64,000 nt of DNA from Gyrodactylus bullatarudis (Eukaryota > Platyhelminthes > Monogenea > Gyrodactylidea > Gyrodactylidae), in NCBI GenBank assembly GCA_012064415.1, contig SSNU01000294.1:186001-250000 (forward strand), written 5' to 3'. Made by a program: the position numbers and the translations under genes. The notes below the pieces were generated by a model, which was not told the origin of the DNA, searched no databases, and saw only the letters and a list, made by a program, of their open reading frames with translations. Positions 23,101 to 34,406 of the stretch are shown piece by piece. The number at the start of each line of letters is the position of its first letter. The first letter of the stretch is position 1.

Positions 23101-26100
23101 TCAAAATATACTCAGTATGGAAATTTTTGTTCTAATTTCATTTTTCATTTCCAAAAGATTGAAGATCTGACAACCACAGTGTCGGATCAGGAAAAAATAA
23201 TAACTTTTACGATTCCTGTATTCTTTTGTATATAAATTTTCATCTCAGGATAATTACAACTAACTTATTCAATTTATGGTTATCCTAGTTTTTTGAGGTT
23301 CCGATTATATCTACGATTATGAATGTAGTATAATTCCTTACAAGATTCTATGCCAAGATTTGGTGTTGTTTAATAATTTTATTGGTTTGTCAAATACTCG
23401 TATATAAAGCTATTTGATATGAGATTTTTACTAAATATGTCAAAGATTTTAAAGATCTAGATCATGTGTTATCTACTTTTATACCATTTGAAGAAAATAA
23501 TTCTGAATGATTTCGAACTTGAAACTGAAAATTTTCTTTTGATTCAAGATAAAAGAAGAAAATGATCATTTTCACTACTTGGAAATCGATCATAATTTTT
23601 TTAGATTTTTATTTCTTTTTAAATGATAAAAGTAAGCGACAAGTGAAAATCTTTGACATACATTCGAATTCTAGATAAAAATTTTTTTATAAGTCATAGA
23701 TGGTGGTAAAAGGTGACTAACCGGTTTATTCGAATTTCTCTATCGAATAGCTCTTTGATTCTAATTCCAAATAAGACACTGGTTGAATTGCTGAATGACT
23801 TTTGATTGGGAAATAAATAAGAATGATTTGATATTCTTGCATATACTTTCTCCATAGGTAAAAAGGCAATTCTTAGGTAGAGTGACCCTTTTGGTTCAAG
23901 TTGGAGGACAATCTTCTCAAAGAACGGATTTGCCCTTCTCACATGGGGCGATAACTGTGACAGCCAGGACCTCTCATCACAGGCCTCATTCATCCTTTTA
24001 TCGATGAAATTTTGTTTAATCAGAGATGTAACATTGATGCCGCCGTAAAAGCATAGTCGATGTCTAGTTCTCGGGTCCCATTGGTATAGTAGAATAGCTA
24101 AATATTGGCCATTCTCTATATCGATTTCAAAGCATTCATTCCATTCAAAGGTGTCACAACTAGTCCGAATCATTGTTCGGGACTTTCTCTCTGAATCCGA
24201 TTCAATAACACAATAAAGATCCTTCAGTAAGCCATTATCTGAAGCTAATCCGGTTCCTGATATTAGTTGGAGGACAATCTGTCCAGTAATACCATAACAA
24301 AAGGGATACATTGGATGTAAATCATTCGGCATCTGATGTATGGGATGATTTCGTTCACTCACAAGTAGTCGAAAATCATTTAAATGTCCAAAATCATGAA
24401 ACGAAGGAGATAAACGGTTATTGAAAGCATTAATGTTCTGATAATTGGCCTGGTTAGGATCTAACGGAATAAATTTTATAAATTATAGTTATCTATAAAC
24501 TTGATGTGACAGTGTATTAGTGAATAAATGAGCAAATCTCTTATAAAAGTTGCTTTTTTATTTCAGTTTTATCTCCCACCATGACATTAGACATACAGAT
24601 TGAATGTTTAATTGCCAATTGCTTGCTTTAGTCGAGACGAATATCATTTAAGCAAAGAGAAATCAAAAAAAAAGATTAGGCAACTAAACTCGAGATTAGA
24701 AACAGTGTAAATATATATCATAATTTTGAACCAAGTAGTTCTTAAGGGCGCTGTTAAGACGGATATAAATATTGGAAATCGTTGGTTAGAATTGATTGAT
24801 TAAAGTTGAGAAGAAATCTGATTGGTTTAATGTTTTGATTGGACACACAAGGTTTTAAGTATCTTAAGTTTTTTGAAAAATCTCACGCCAGAAGAATACG
24901 ACATGTATTCGAAATATTGTGTGAGTCCTAAATATTTTTATCAGGGTAATCTAAATGTTTTTTATTCTAATCTCAATTTTAATTTTCTTTCAAATTGATG
25001 AATTATATTATCAGAGTTATTACTCTAATGATTCTGATTACTATAACAATCACTATAATTTTTTTAAATCCTTATTTTTTAAGAAATACTACACCTTTCT
25101 CTCCCCTTTCTTTTTCTACAGATAGACCAATACAAGCCAGAAGAAAACATAGTCAGGTAGCAAGCGAACAACGTTATAGTGTAAATATAGTTTTTTCATG
25201 GTAAATAATCTTATATAGTCTTTCCAAGGTTCCCAGAACTATTTTAAATTCTGTATTAGCCAACTTACTCTTCCTTTCGTACAAGAGCAATCTGTTTCTA
25301 CTCTAACGACCACCTTTTTGAAGATTGAATAGAGTGAAACAATGAGTAAAGTACAAATCTGGATTTTAAAAATTAGAAAAACACTCCAAGAGTGAGGTAG
25401 AATAAATTGACTCAGCTATCGTACAAACTTTGATTAGGACTAAATTCAAAAATAAAAATGAATTGAAATTATAATACAATTAATTATTAGATCTAGACAA
25501 AATTTTGCAAAATTACTTAAATCGCCCATCAATATGATGAATTTAATCTTAATCAAGTATTTGAGTATTTTAAATTTTCAAATTAAAAAGTTTTTTTACT
25601 CATCAGAAATTTTACATTCATGAAATATAAGAGAAATTTCATTTTTAACTATTGAAAAAATCAATTTTAAGTCATTTTTGCAAATTAAGAAAGAATTAGT
25701 GTGATTTCAGTTGAAAATAACGAACATTAAAAACGTTTTTAATTTAATAATTTTCCAAATTCGGAAATTCATTTTGAAACGAAATTTGATTAAATTTATC
25801 ATATCGATGGGCGATTTAAGTAATTTTGCAAAATTTCCTCTAGGTCTACTTATAAATATTAATTACTAAGCATGATAAAGTTACATGTCCTCAGTTAAAC
25901 TTTAACTGTTAAAGTTGCCAAATATTTCTAAATAAAAAATAAATTCTGTGTAAATGGGGCATTTGACAAGCTTTATTTGCGTATATTATGGACAGAAGAT
26001 AAAGGGACTTGAGTCATGAGAAGTCTACTCAATATTAGTCGGAACGTTATACCTCTTGTTTCAAGCTTACATGAACAAGATCTGGGTTGAGTTTTCTAGA

Positions 26101-29100
26101 GGGACGCGGTATAATGAAAATAGTTTCCTCTACTAATTAATTTGAAAGTTTTGTTTTTTTTCCCCATACATCACGAGTAGGAAATTTATGAGAATATAAA
26201 TCATTTGGGAGACAAATTATTGAAATCGTGTACAATCGTATTGTAAATTTGCGAGAGAAAATCTTTTCGAGATATTCGAATAAATTTCACCATCTTTTTC
26301 AGGAAAAAAACATGGTTTTTCAATGAATTTATTCTTTTTCAATCCAATGTAATTTGATGCACCACATGAGTCAGATGAAAATCTCAAAATACGTCAACAT
26401 TATTTTATAATTCAAAGTAAACAAATCTTGAAAATAACCATAGCATTCCCCTCCCAATATTGTAAAATTTAGTTCTAATTTGAAAAAATTGTTCCCAACA
26501 TTAGTTCGTGTATGAATATTTATCGATAGTCGGTGTTTGGTCTGAAAAGAACCGACGAAAATAAAGCTTTATTCACCAAAACAAATCTTCCGTTTGTTCG
26601 TAACTAAAGCATAACTCCAGGTCAGGAATCCAAAAATATCTTTAAGGATATCAGGCAACTTTTGTCTTGCAATTATTTAATAGTTCACAGTAAACAAATC
26701 TTGAGAACCACCATAGCATCCCCCACCCAATATTGTAAAATTCAGTTCTGATCTGAAAAAAATTATTTTAAGCAAAATTGCTTTTTGAATTTTAGGAATA
26801 TCTCATTCAGAGTTATTTAACTTTAGAATGGTAGTTTCACTAGGATAAATAACCAGGGGTAGATTAGCTTTCTTCAGATTCACAAATATTCCGAGAATTT
26901 CCGAATCGCCACAATTTTACCTCTGATATAAACAAAAAAATAACTATGAAATAAGTTTTGATTTGTTTTATTGTAAAGCAATCCTACACATTATTAATCA
27001 AATAACAATTCTTCTCTGGAGTTAATATTTTATAATGCCTTAGCAAGCTATCTCCCTGGTAGGTTGATATCATTAATCCTTGATCTATTATTATCATATC
27101 ATAAAGAACGATAGATTGGTCCAATTAAGATCCTAGGTATCCTTTGAGATGGTTCTTGCGAAGAAGAAGAAGGTATCAAATATCTTTTAGAAATTTTATA
27201 AGCTCTTGAATTTTAATTTGAATTTGAACTTTTTGAAAAAAATATATATTCACAAGATTATCGAAAATTAATGCACGTGTTTCAATAATTTTATTTTCGA
27301 TGCCTTTTCGGATTTTTTCAAACGGATCCGAATCTGAATAATCTGAACAACCTTAGATTTTTTGGAATCCTACTCATTAGACTTGGATGAAATTTCGTAC
27401 AACTGATGAAACCGCTTGTAATTTTGTTTAAATAATCTTTGAGCTATTTCTAAATCATTCCACCATGTCTGGCTGAGTCAACTCTTTAAATGATTCTTGA
27501 TAAACAGAATTTCGGAAATTTTCAAATTTTGAACGTTCTTAATATTCTCCTGATTTATGTTTTCATTAAAAATGTCTTGATCTTTTACATTCAAAATCCA
27601 AAATATGAAAAAATATTTAAACTATTCATAACTGCATAAAGTTAATAAAATCGAATATAATTAACAAAAATTAAAATAAAAAACGTTCAAAATTTGAAAA
27701 TTTCCGAAATTCTGTTTATCAAGAATCATTCAAAGAGTTGACTCAGCCAGACATGGTGGAATGATTTAGAAATAGCTCAAAGATTATTTAAACAAAATTA
27801 CAAGCGGTTTCATCAGTTGTACGAAATTTCATCCAAGTCTACTACTTATGTTGTCCACTTTTACCAGTTGAAGAAAGAAATTCTGAAAAAAACTTATTTT
27901 TATGAAAAATATGAAAAATAGAGGAATCACCAATAGACAAGAAGACCAAAAATGGTCGTAGAGATTTTAGGAAACACCTCATTTTACCTGCGAAAGCCTA
28001 CTTAGTATTATTCGATCAATTTTACTTTGAATGTAAATTGACAAACCAGAAAAATCCTAGATAAGTTCAAAATGAAGGTTTTTTCAAAAAAATTGACAAG
28101 AATCATTAGTTTCCTTGTCTAAGCATGATCCAGATCAACAAAACAGTGAAGGTACCAAAAAATCTTGAGAAAATTTGAATACCTTGATAAAAAAATGAGA
28201 TTTTGCTAAATTCATTGAGAGAATAGCTGTGAATCTTATCGTAAATGGTCAACTCAAAATTCTAAGCGACCTTTGAAGTAATTTCAAGTAATTTTTACAA
28301 AGTCTATCCACAATTATTTCGTTCTAGTCGCTCAGGTGTTATTAGAGCTCTCTTTCGTACAAATCACAATTGCGACATAAACTATTATCATTAGCAAACC
28401 TGAGCACCTGGAACGAAATAAATGTGAGATAAATAATAATCAGGGCAACACATAATATGTCATTAAATTTCTAAAATATTCCCTATAAATATTCCTTAAA
28501 ATTCGTAAAATATTCTTTTAAATATTCCTTTAAAAATAAAAAAGCACTCGATTAAGTACACGTAAATTATTTATTATTGTACGGAAATACACAATAAAAC
28601 TTGATATTCTCGTCATTGAAGTTTCTTTCCTTTTTCAAAACTGATTTGACAAATGAGAAGCTTCTTTCAACTTCGGCAGTTGTGGGCTGACATTTCTCTA
28701 AAGCTGCACTCTGAACAGGATTTAAACAGTCAATTTTCAATTGGATTAATTGAGTTATTTGGTTCTTGGCTAATCTTTTGAGAATATAATCCTTAATCCG
28801 TACTGGATCATTCACAAAATTCAGACTCATGAAAATATTGTAATATTCCAGGATGGTTGATTGACGACGTTGGATATTTTCTTACAAAGGGATCATCTGT
28901 AAATAGTTGGCAGATATATCTTTTAAATGCTGGATGACATTAGGATTTGATACACTAGCTTTGGCAGTTTCGAGTATTTTACCAGTGCCCTCGATACTTA
29001 ACACGATTCTTTTGATTTCTACGAAATTATGACAATAATATTTTACTGCTTGCAACCAACTTCCCCACCGTGTAACAACTGTTTTTGGAGGTGTCCCTAT

Positions 29101-32100
29101 TTGACCAAATAAGTCTCTTCTCTGTTTATTCTTGACAACAAGTTGTTTCACTGATGCAATGAGCAGATCACAGTCGTCATAGAAATTTTTGACTTTTAAA
29201 CAGCAATTATGCAACAAGTGTGCCAAGCATGTAATATGAACAATATTAGGGTACAAAATTCTTAGTGTTCTGAAGAAAACATCTGATGTGAAATAAGAAG
29301 CAGCGTCAGTAAGTATTAAAAGGAAATTATTTCGAGCTATTTCAAATGAATGAACGAAATCATTTATAATCCGGCAAGTTTCACTTGAGTCTAAAGTCTT
29401 TGAAATAACTATTGTTTCAGCAAGGAAGCATTGATCCGGCTTTTCAATAATGCCAACCATAATATTCACTATTTTCTTGCTCTGTATTTCTGATTCGTCA
29501 ATCATGAGGAAAACTTCTTTATTCAAAATATAGTCTTTGATTTTTTTAATTTCTTCCTCGTGAACTTGTCGGACATTTCTTCGGCATGTTTCTTCAGATG
29601 GAAGAGTTTGACCAATATTTGTGAAAAGTTCCTGAATTCTTTTATTACGTAGCTTGTGCAAGGGAATATCAGCTGAGAGGAAGGCTTCAGTTAATTTATA
29701 AACAAATGGCCCAGAAAATCCTTGAATATTTTTCTGATTGGAGGATTCTGACGTTCTATGTTGGTGACTTGATGTAGCCTGATGCTGTTGGACTTGAAAC
29801 TGACAGGTTTACAACATATTAAGCAGTATAATCCATTTTTATGCACAATAAACTCTTTAGGAAATTTGCTTACGTAAATAGAAGCTTTTACGTGGAGAGA
29901 AGAAGATAAACGTGGCATGAAAAATGCAATAGAAAACTGATTGAATTGCTCATTGCTTATATCTATTACCTATTTGTTTTTCATTCGTTCTGATTGGTAC
30001 AAAAATTAGACTGGGATGGTCTAAGTTTCTTTCTCAAGGATTGTAAACAATTGATAATTAAATTCAAAAAAGGGCCTAATTCACAAAAAAAATTACAAAG
30101 ACATTCATTTTCGTCCAAGATGATGAGGCTTGATCAAAGGATGAGTGAGATAAAATTTTTAATAAACAATTGGGGAAAATATTCCTTTATTTTCAAAAAT
30201 ATTCCCTTTTTTATGCTTTTTACATAAAAGCATATAATATGTAAAATATGCATTGTTTTAAAGAGGAGCCATGCTCTAAAAGATGAAAAGTATAAAGTGG
30301 CAGTCAGCCGAACCAATGCACCTCTTAGTCTTTTGTCCAACTGTATTTCTCTGCTCCAATTCAATAGATTCTATTAAAAAATCAATACTCCTACATACAG
30401 TATTAATGATGATGATGATGTGGTGTATGCTAGAGTATCTTTCCTCTTTGTTTGTTTGCTTGACTATGCTATAGAGACACACAAACAATAACGTAATTGT
30501 TAATTATAGTATAGTGAAAAGTTTGAGTAGAGTTATACTTGGATAAATACCTATTATTATTATTATTGTAAATAATGGATAGAGATTAGAGTAGTTAGTT
30601 AGAGTTTGGTGCAGATTTTTGGGCCTCCCATCCATCTCATAAACCAGAATACATACACAGTCTCTTCTTAAATGTGAATCATTCCATCTTCTATAGGGAT
30701 CGTCACTACTGCCTCATCCTTAATACAAAATCATACGTACCAATACAATACAAAATAAAATATGTATATGAAATGTGAATACATCTTATAATATCCTAGT
30801 ACTTGTATATTTAAGGAGATATATATATATATATATATACATTTGTACAGTGTGTAGTGTGTTCCCAATTCTCTCTTGAACTTTAATCTACCCCTCTTTC
30901 TCAGGGGATAATTAAAAAAGGAAATCTTTCCCAAATCGATCAGGAAGAAAGGAGAAGAAGATGAACCAAGTGATGGAATACATCGTAATGTGTTTATGCA
31001 TAAAAGTGTACATTGTAATGAACTCGAATCAAGAGTAGAGTACATATTGAATATGTTTCCCAGTCAGAAAGTGATACAAACTCTATACAGAAAAAGGGGT
31101 TGGGCTTTCTTTTAACTCTTCATGTCCCAAATTATTTTTTTTCATCATACAAATGAGAAAATTACGCTGATTCCGAATCTGAATTTCTTTTTGTAAGCCG
31201 ACATCTTATTTCAAAGATAATAAAGGTTAAAATTGGCATTTTTTGGCTCTAAAACCAGCTATCTTCTAAGCTAAAAGAGATATCGAGCAGGCGATTGTAT
31301 ATTTGGAATCTACGGCTATTGTTTTACGATAGAAAGTTATTTTATTTCTTTCCAAGACCTCAGTAAATAGGTTTTCAAAAATCACCCTTCTTCAAGTAAC
31401 TATGGTGTGCATCAGTGAAAAGTTATCTTTACGAATTATACATACTTTTGTAGCTTGATAAATTTCCTTTATAAATGAGGGGTAAACAAAGTGTTTCAGG
31501 TATCTTTCAGTTAAAATTATCGCTCAAGAAAGTGATGTGTTCCACTGGTGGAACAATGGGACATGAAGGGAACACTTGTTCCTTTACCTTTTTGGTTGGG
31601 GAAAAGAAAATCAGCAGGTGAAATGGTTTTTTTCTTTTACTCGTGAAAATGTAGGGGTATTGAAAGCTGTTAAATTTCGATAGGTTGATGAGTTTATAGA
31701 GACCCAAATTATGCAAAAGATTCTATACAGTAGAAAAGACAAAATAAATATGCACAAAGTAGAAATTACATTGTTTTTAAACATTAAGCCTACTAGCTAA
31801 GTGTGGTCACTGGTTATTACTATATCCATATGAACTCTAACTTGATGGAGATTGTCTTCTCACACCTAGATGTTAGAATTCGGAGTGTCAGTTCCATAAG
31901 AGAGTCAAATAATATTCAACTTACGGTGGCAGTACACCATAGCCTGGATTAGAACCCGGGTCTTCAACGTTGTGAGGCAACACTTCTAACCACTAGGCCA
32001 GAACCCCCGTTCGACTCCTATCACTCAACACTCCCATAGTATTGACACCACCTACACACTGGTTTTTTTTGAATAAGCACAAAGTAGAAATGACATTATT

Positions 32101-34406
32101 TTTAGACATCGACCAGTGACCAAACTTAGCTAGTAGGTTTAATGTATAAATAATCTCTATTTATTTTTTGATAATTTCCTGATTTGAGTTCTAAATGTAT
32201 TTTTCAGATTTAGGCATTCAGGTACTTTCTAAATTTTTGAGCAGAGGTTGGCTTCTTGTAGGTAACCTTGTTACTATAGATTCAGAATTTTTCATTCTTT
32301 GTTTATAACAGGGCTCAAATTGAATTTATTCTTACTGATTTTTCAAATTGACAAAAAAATTAGTTTCTTCTCCCAAGATGAGAATAGTAGTTCCGATTCT
32401 CCCTCAAGCGATGAATTAAAAATATCCAAGACTAATTTTGTTACCAAGGTGATGCATTCAAATTTGTAGAAATAAACTCTATTCATTTAAAAAAAAGGAC
32501 ACAAAATTTTTTGGCAGTTTTTTTCTCCTGTGTCATCAAAGTGTTATGTCCACTAGAGTTATGTCTAGCCTAGGGTGAAATTTTTTTTTCTTCGAACAAC
32601 ACACGAGAGCAAAAACTTTTCTGATAGAATTGAGTACTCAGATCATGTTTTGCATAATTTTAAAGCGTGAAAGTCATTCTCCATTATGTCATTGCCCATT
32701 TTTCCCACAATATCCCGCAGACATGATAAAACAAGGAAATTCACCATGAAGGCCTTCTTGATCATAAGATAACTATTTTTGAGGATACAACTTAAGAAAT
32801 CCATTAAATGGGCAAGATATTCCGGATTTTTAAAAATTCATTGAAAATTGGGCGGAGATTTTAAAAATTCTGGATTTTTTTAACTGAATGAAATAATGAA
32901 GAAGCATTTTCGACACTTGCTTCAATACAAAATAATGCTTAGAATTGATAGTCCTATCAGAAAAGTTGGTACCAATATGAGGTATGTTATATATATTGAT
33001 TTTCTGGTAAATGATGAGAATCTTGGAGTAAACATTTGAGGGGAAAATGTATTTATGAGAGTCATCTGTATCATTATATGTTGCAGTGACTCTGGAAACT
33101 AATTTTAGAATTGGAACTTAAACTCGCAAACCTTATTCTTAGATTTAGATAAAGGAGGTCACTCACTTTGTACAAGAGATGAATAGTTATTATACGGGCC
33201 CAGTCTGGGATTTTGTAGGGCCGCCAATGATTCATAATTAATGTAGTCATCATAGGAACGATCGAGTGTATTTCCGGGTATTCGATTAATCATCATTGGT
33301 CTTGTCTGAGGAAATCCACCACGTTGCTGGAGAATCTGGTGGAATGGAATTTGTGCTGGCCCATTATTTGGAGGTATCATATTCAAACCACTCCCATAAC
33401 TTAGGCGGGCATTCGATGGTTGACTGTAACCGACTGATGGTCCTGCTTTACGATTGCGCAGCAATATGGGCGGAATTTTCTGATAAAACTCTGGATTGCT
33501 GTAGTAATCAAGATCTGAAAAGTACTCGGGATTTGTGGAATTTTGCATTGCCGCCATCGCCTTGGCGGCTGCAAATGCAGCCAATGCCATAACATTAGGA
33601 ATATTCTCATTGCCTGGCTTTCTAGTAATTCCAACATCACTTTCCCCTAAGCCTGATGGTGTAATGTACGAATAGTTATTAACTGTATCGCCAACTATTG
33701 CTGGTTGGGATAGAGTTTGCTTATTATTCGTTCGCAGATGATTTTGTATCGGCTGTCGGCTATAGTTCAAGGTATCTCCGAAATTGGCCAACTCAGAATC
33801 TGACCAGAAATGATGACCCTCAGTGTTGGGCCCTGGACCATGAGAATTTAGATAATTGACCGCGTTGAAGGGTCTATTTTGTTGGTGATACTGTTGACCG
33901 TTTGGCTGATGACATAATGCGTAATGCTGACGTTTTTGATTTTTAACTGCTTCTAGAAGAGCTGTTAAGGCTTCTCGTTGTTTATTCGATGCTGAATGGT
34001 GATATGAGTGGTCTGGGGGCAGATTCATTGAGTTCTTTGGACTACTAGATAAACTTTTGCAGCTGGTCGAGGATACTTCACTGCCACTGTTTGATGAGAG
34101 CTCTAAGAAGAATATGGAATCGTCACCTTGGTCCTCTTCGCTTTCGATAAAACCAAGATTATCGTCTATATAAGCTTGTGGCGTCTTTTCCTCTTCTGAT
34201 TGATGTAATTTGTCTGTGTGTTGTAATTCCGTTTTAATTGCTTGGCTAAAACTTTCACATTTCTTATCATAATCATAAAAGATGTCACTTGGTGTCAATA
34301 GATCTTGAATAATGTTTTCATTATTTTCATGAACCCTGATAATGTTTTGTTTCTTTGTAAATAATTCACTAGAAGATAATCCACTATCCTTAGATCCGTA
34401 ATACAT
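20183..34406 (-). CDS. SYDE / RhoGAP100F / syd-1-type Rho GTPase-activating protein (C2 + RhoGAP)
   Basis: Six exons: 34406-33167, 24460-23722, 23029-22740, 21752-21592, 20994-20721 and 20529-20183; phases close to 1,016 residues. Exon 1 encodes a 413-residue disordered N terminus rich in Ser, Asn and Gln with an Ala-rich run (ALAAFAAAKAMAAM). Exon 2 has a C2-type domain (TGQIVLQLISGTGL..LYCVIESDSERKSRTMIRT..FEWNECFEIDI) as in SYDE1/2 and syd-1. Exons 3-5 form the RhoGAP domain: arginine finger in VVGIYRLSGS, VPDIHAITGAILKDFLRELPEPLF, AKLMLNILDCLP, then SHHLAACLAPVLL. The tail is basic and unstructured. Relatives act in synapse and axon development. Exon 1 is assigned from strand, absence of another gene, a strong AAAGTGAGTG donor and exact phase match across the 8.7-kb intron; that link is inference, the rest is firm. 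An in-frame stop lies upstream of the ATG at 34406. No PDZ domain is seen. Confidence 0.85.
24719..25185 (+). repeat. family 6 coding-like repeat, copy A, in the RhoGAP long intron
   Basis: Starts ATAATTTTGAACCAAGTAGT and ends near CAGGTAGCAAGCGAACAACG. Inverted copies lie at 53,321-53,655 and 50,817-50,945. The middle preserves a shared reading frame with the 53-kb copy (ELYYQSYYSN.SDY.NNHYNF), although both copies carry stops or frameshifts elsewhere. The protein is not recognised. Confidence 0.6.
25488..25848. repeat. foldback element B
   Basis: Inverted arms of about 60 bp. The left starts TAGATCTAGACAAAATTTTG and continues with ACTTAAATCGCCCATC. The right has GATGGGCGATTTAAGT, GCAAAATTT and ends CTAGGTCTA. 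A MITE-like element with no coding capacity, in the RhoGAP intron. Confidence 0.7.
26405..26770 (+). repeat. direct repeat pair
   Basis: About 85 bp (AAAGTAAACAAATCTTGAAAATAACCATAGCAT..CCCAATATTGTAAAAT) at 26,412-26,495 recurs at 26,690-26,765, about 85-90% similar by eye and in the same orientation. Confidence 0.55.
27378..27841. repeat. foldback element A, 160-bp inverted arms
   Basis: Arms 27,378-27,537 and 27,682-27,841 are near-perfect inverted repeats around a 144-bp spacer. Both contain the reverse-complement pair CCACCATGTCTGGCTGAG / CTCAGCCAGACATGGTGG. A related, more diverged copy is at about 41,168-41,535. Transcripts would form a long hairpin. Lies in the RhoGAP intron. Confidence 0.8.
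28315..28421. repeat. small foldback repeat
   Basis: Inverted ends of about 27 bp: TTATTTCGTTCTAGTCGCTC / GAGCACCTGGAACGAAATAA, about 52 bp apart. A short non-coding MITE-like unit next to the hAT transposase. Confidence 0.6.
28567..29918 (-). pseudogene. hAT transposase, CGGBP1-like, nearly intact
   Basis: About 440 codons from ATG 29918 to TAA 28567. The N-terminal BED-like zinc finger has CLICC and a His pair in a shifted frame. A segment AFLSADIPLHKL resembles CGGBP1 and related hAT proteins. The central catalytic-type region has FLMIDES, LTDAASYF and CLAHLLHNC. The C-terminal dimerisation motif is TTAEVERSFS. Two lesions: a frameshift near 29,785 within the zinc finger (the two frames overlap, the second supplying HQATSSHQ), and a single in-frame TAA at about 28,882-28,884. 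Otherwise the frame is open, so the copy is young. Flanks rich in AAATATTCC motifs look like subterminal repeats, but I could not define terminal repeats or a duplication. It sits in the RhoGAP long intron in the same orientation. Confidence 0.85.
30408..30839. repeat. simple repeats (GAT)n and (AT)n
   Basis: A short GATGATGATGATG run at about 30,408-30,421 and an (AT)10-type tract at 30,819-30,839. Microsatellites, no function inferred. Confidence 0.7.
31110..31580 (+). repeat. family 5 repeat, uninterrupted copy
   Basis: Same order of blocks as the interrupted copy at 12.4-13.5 kb (CATGTCCCAAATTAT .. TTGGCTCTAAAACCA .. GTGTTCCACTGGTG) but without the hAT insert, providing the empty-site comparison. 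Confidence 0.6.
31751..32150 (-). repeat. family 1 element copy B with tRNA-like (SINE-type) core
   Basis: Read on the minus strand, the core carries a Pol III A box TGGCCTAGTGG (32,001-31,991) and, about 35 nt on, a B box GGTTCTAATCC (31,956-31,946) inside GACCCGGGTTCTAATCCAGG; this resembles tRNA-Glu. The ends combine an inverted repeat (CCTACTAGCTAAGTGTGGTC at left, complement at 32,115-32,140) with a direct repeat GCACAAAGTAGAAAT. Related to 11.5-11.9 kb and the split copy at 54.4-54.95 kb. Not a functional tRNA gene. Confidence 0.65.
32560..32984 (+). repeat. family 2 inverted-repeat element, copy A (right end lost)
   Basis: About 420 bp, roughly 80-85% like 54,489-54,907 (shared CATTATGTCATTGCCCATTT, GAGGATACAACTTAAGAAAT and AAAAGTTGGTACCAATATGA). 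The left terminus CTAGCCTAGGGTGAAATTT is present; the right terminal repeat is absent. In the RhoGAP long intron. Confidence 0.7.

Noticed and set aside
31940..32005. tRNA gene on the minus strand
   Set aside because: A and B boxes are present, but the acceptor and anticodon stems do not pair convincingly and the unit lies in a repeat; called tRNA-derived only.
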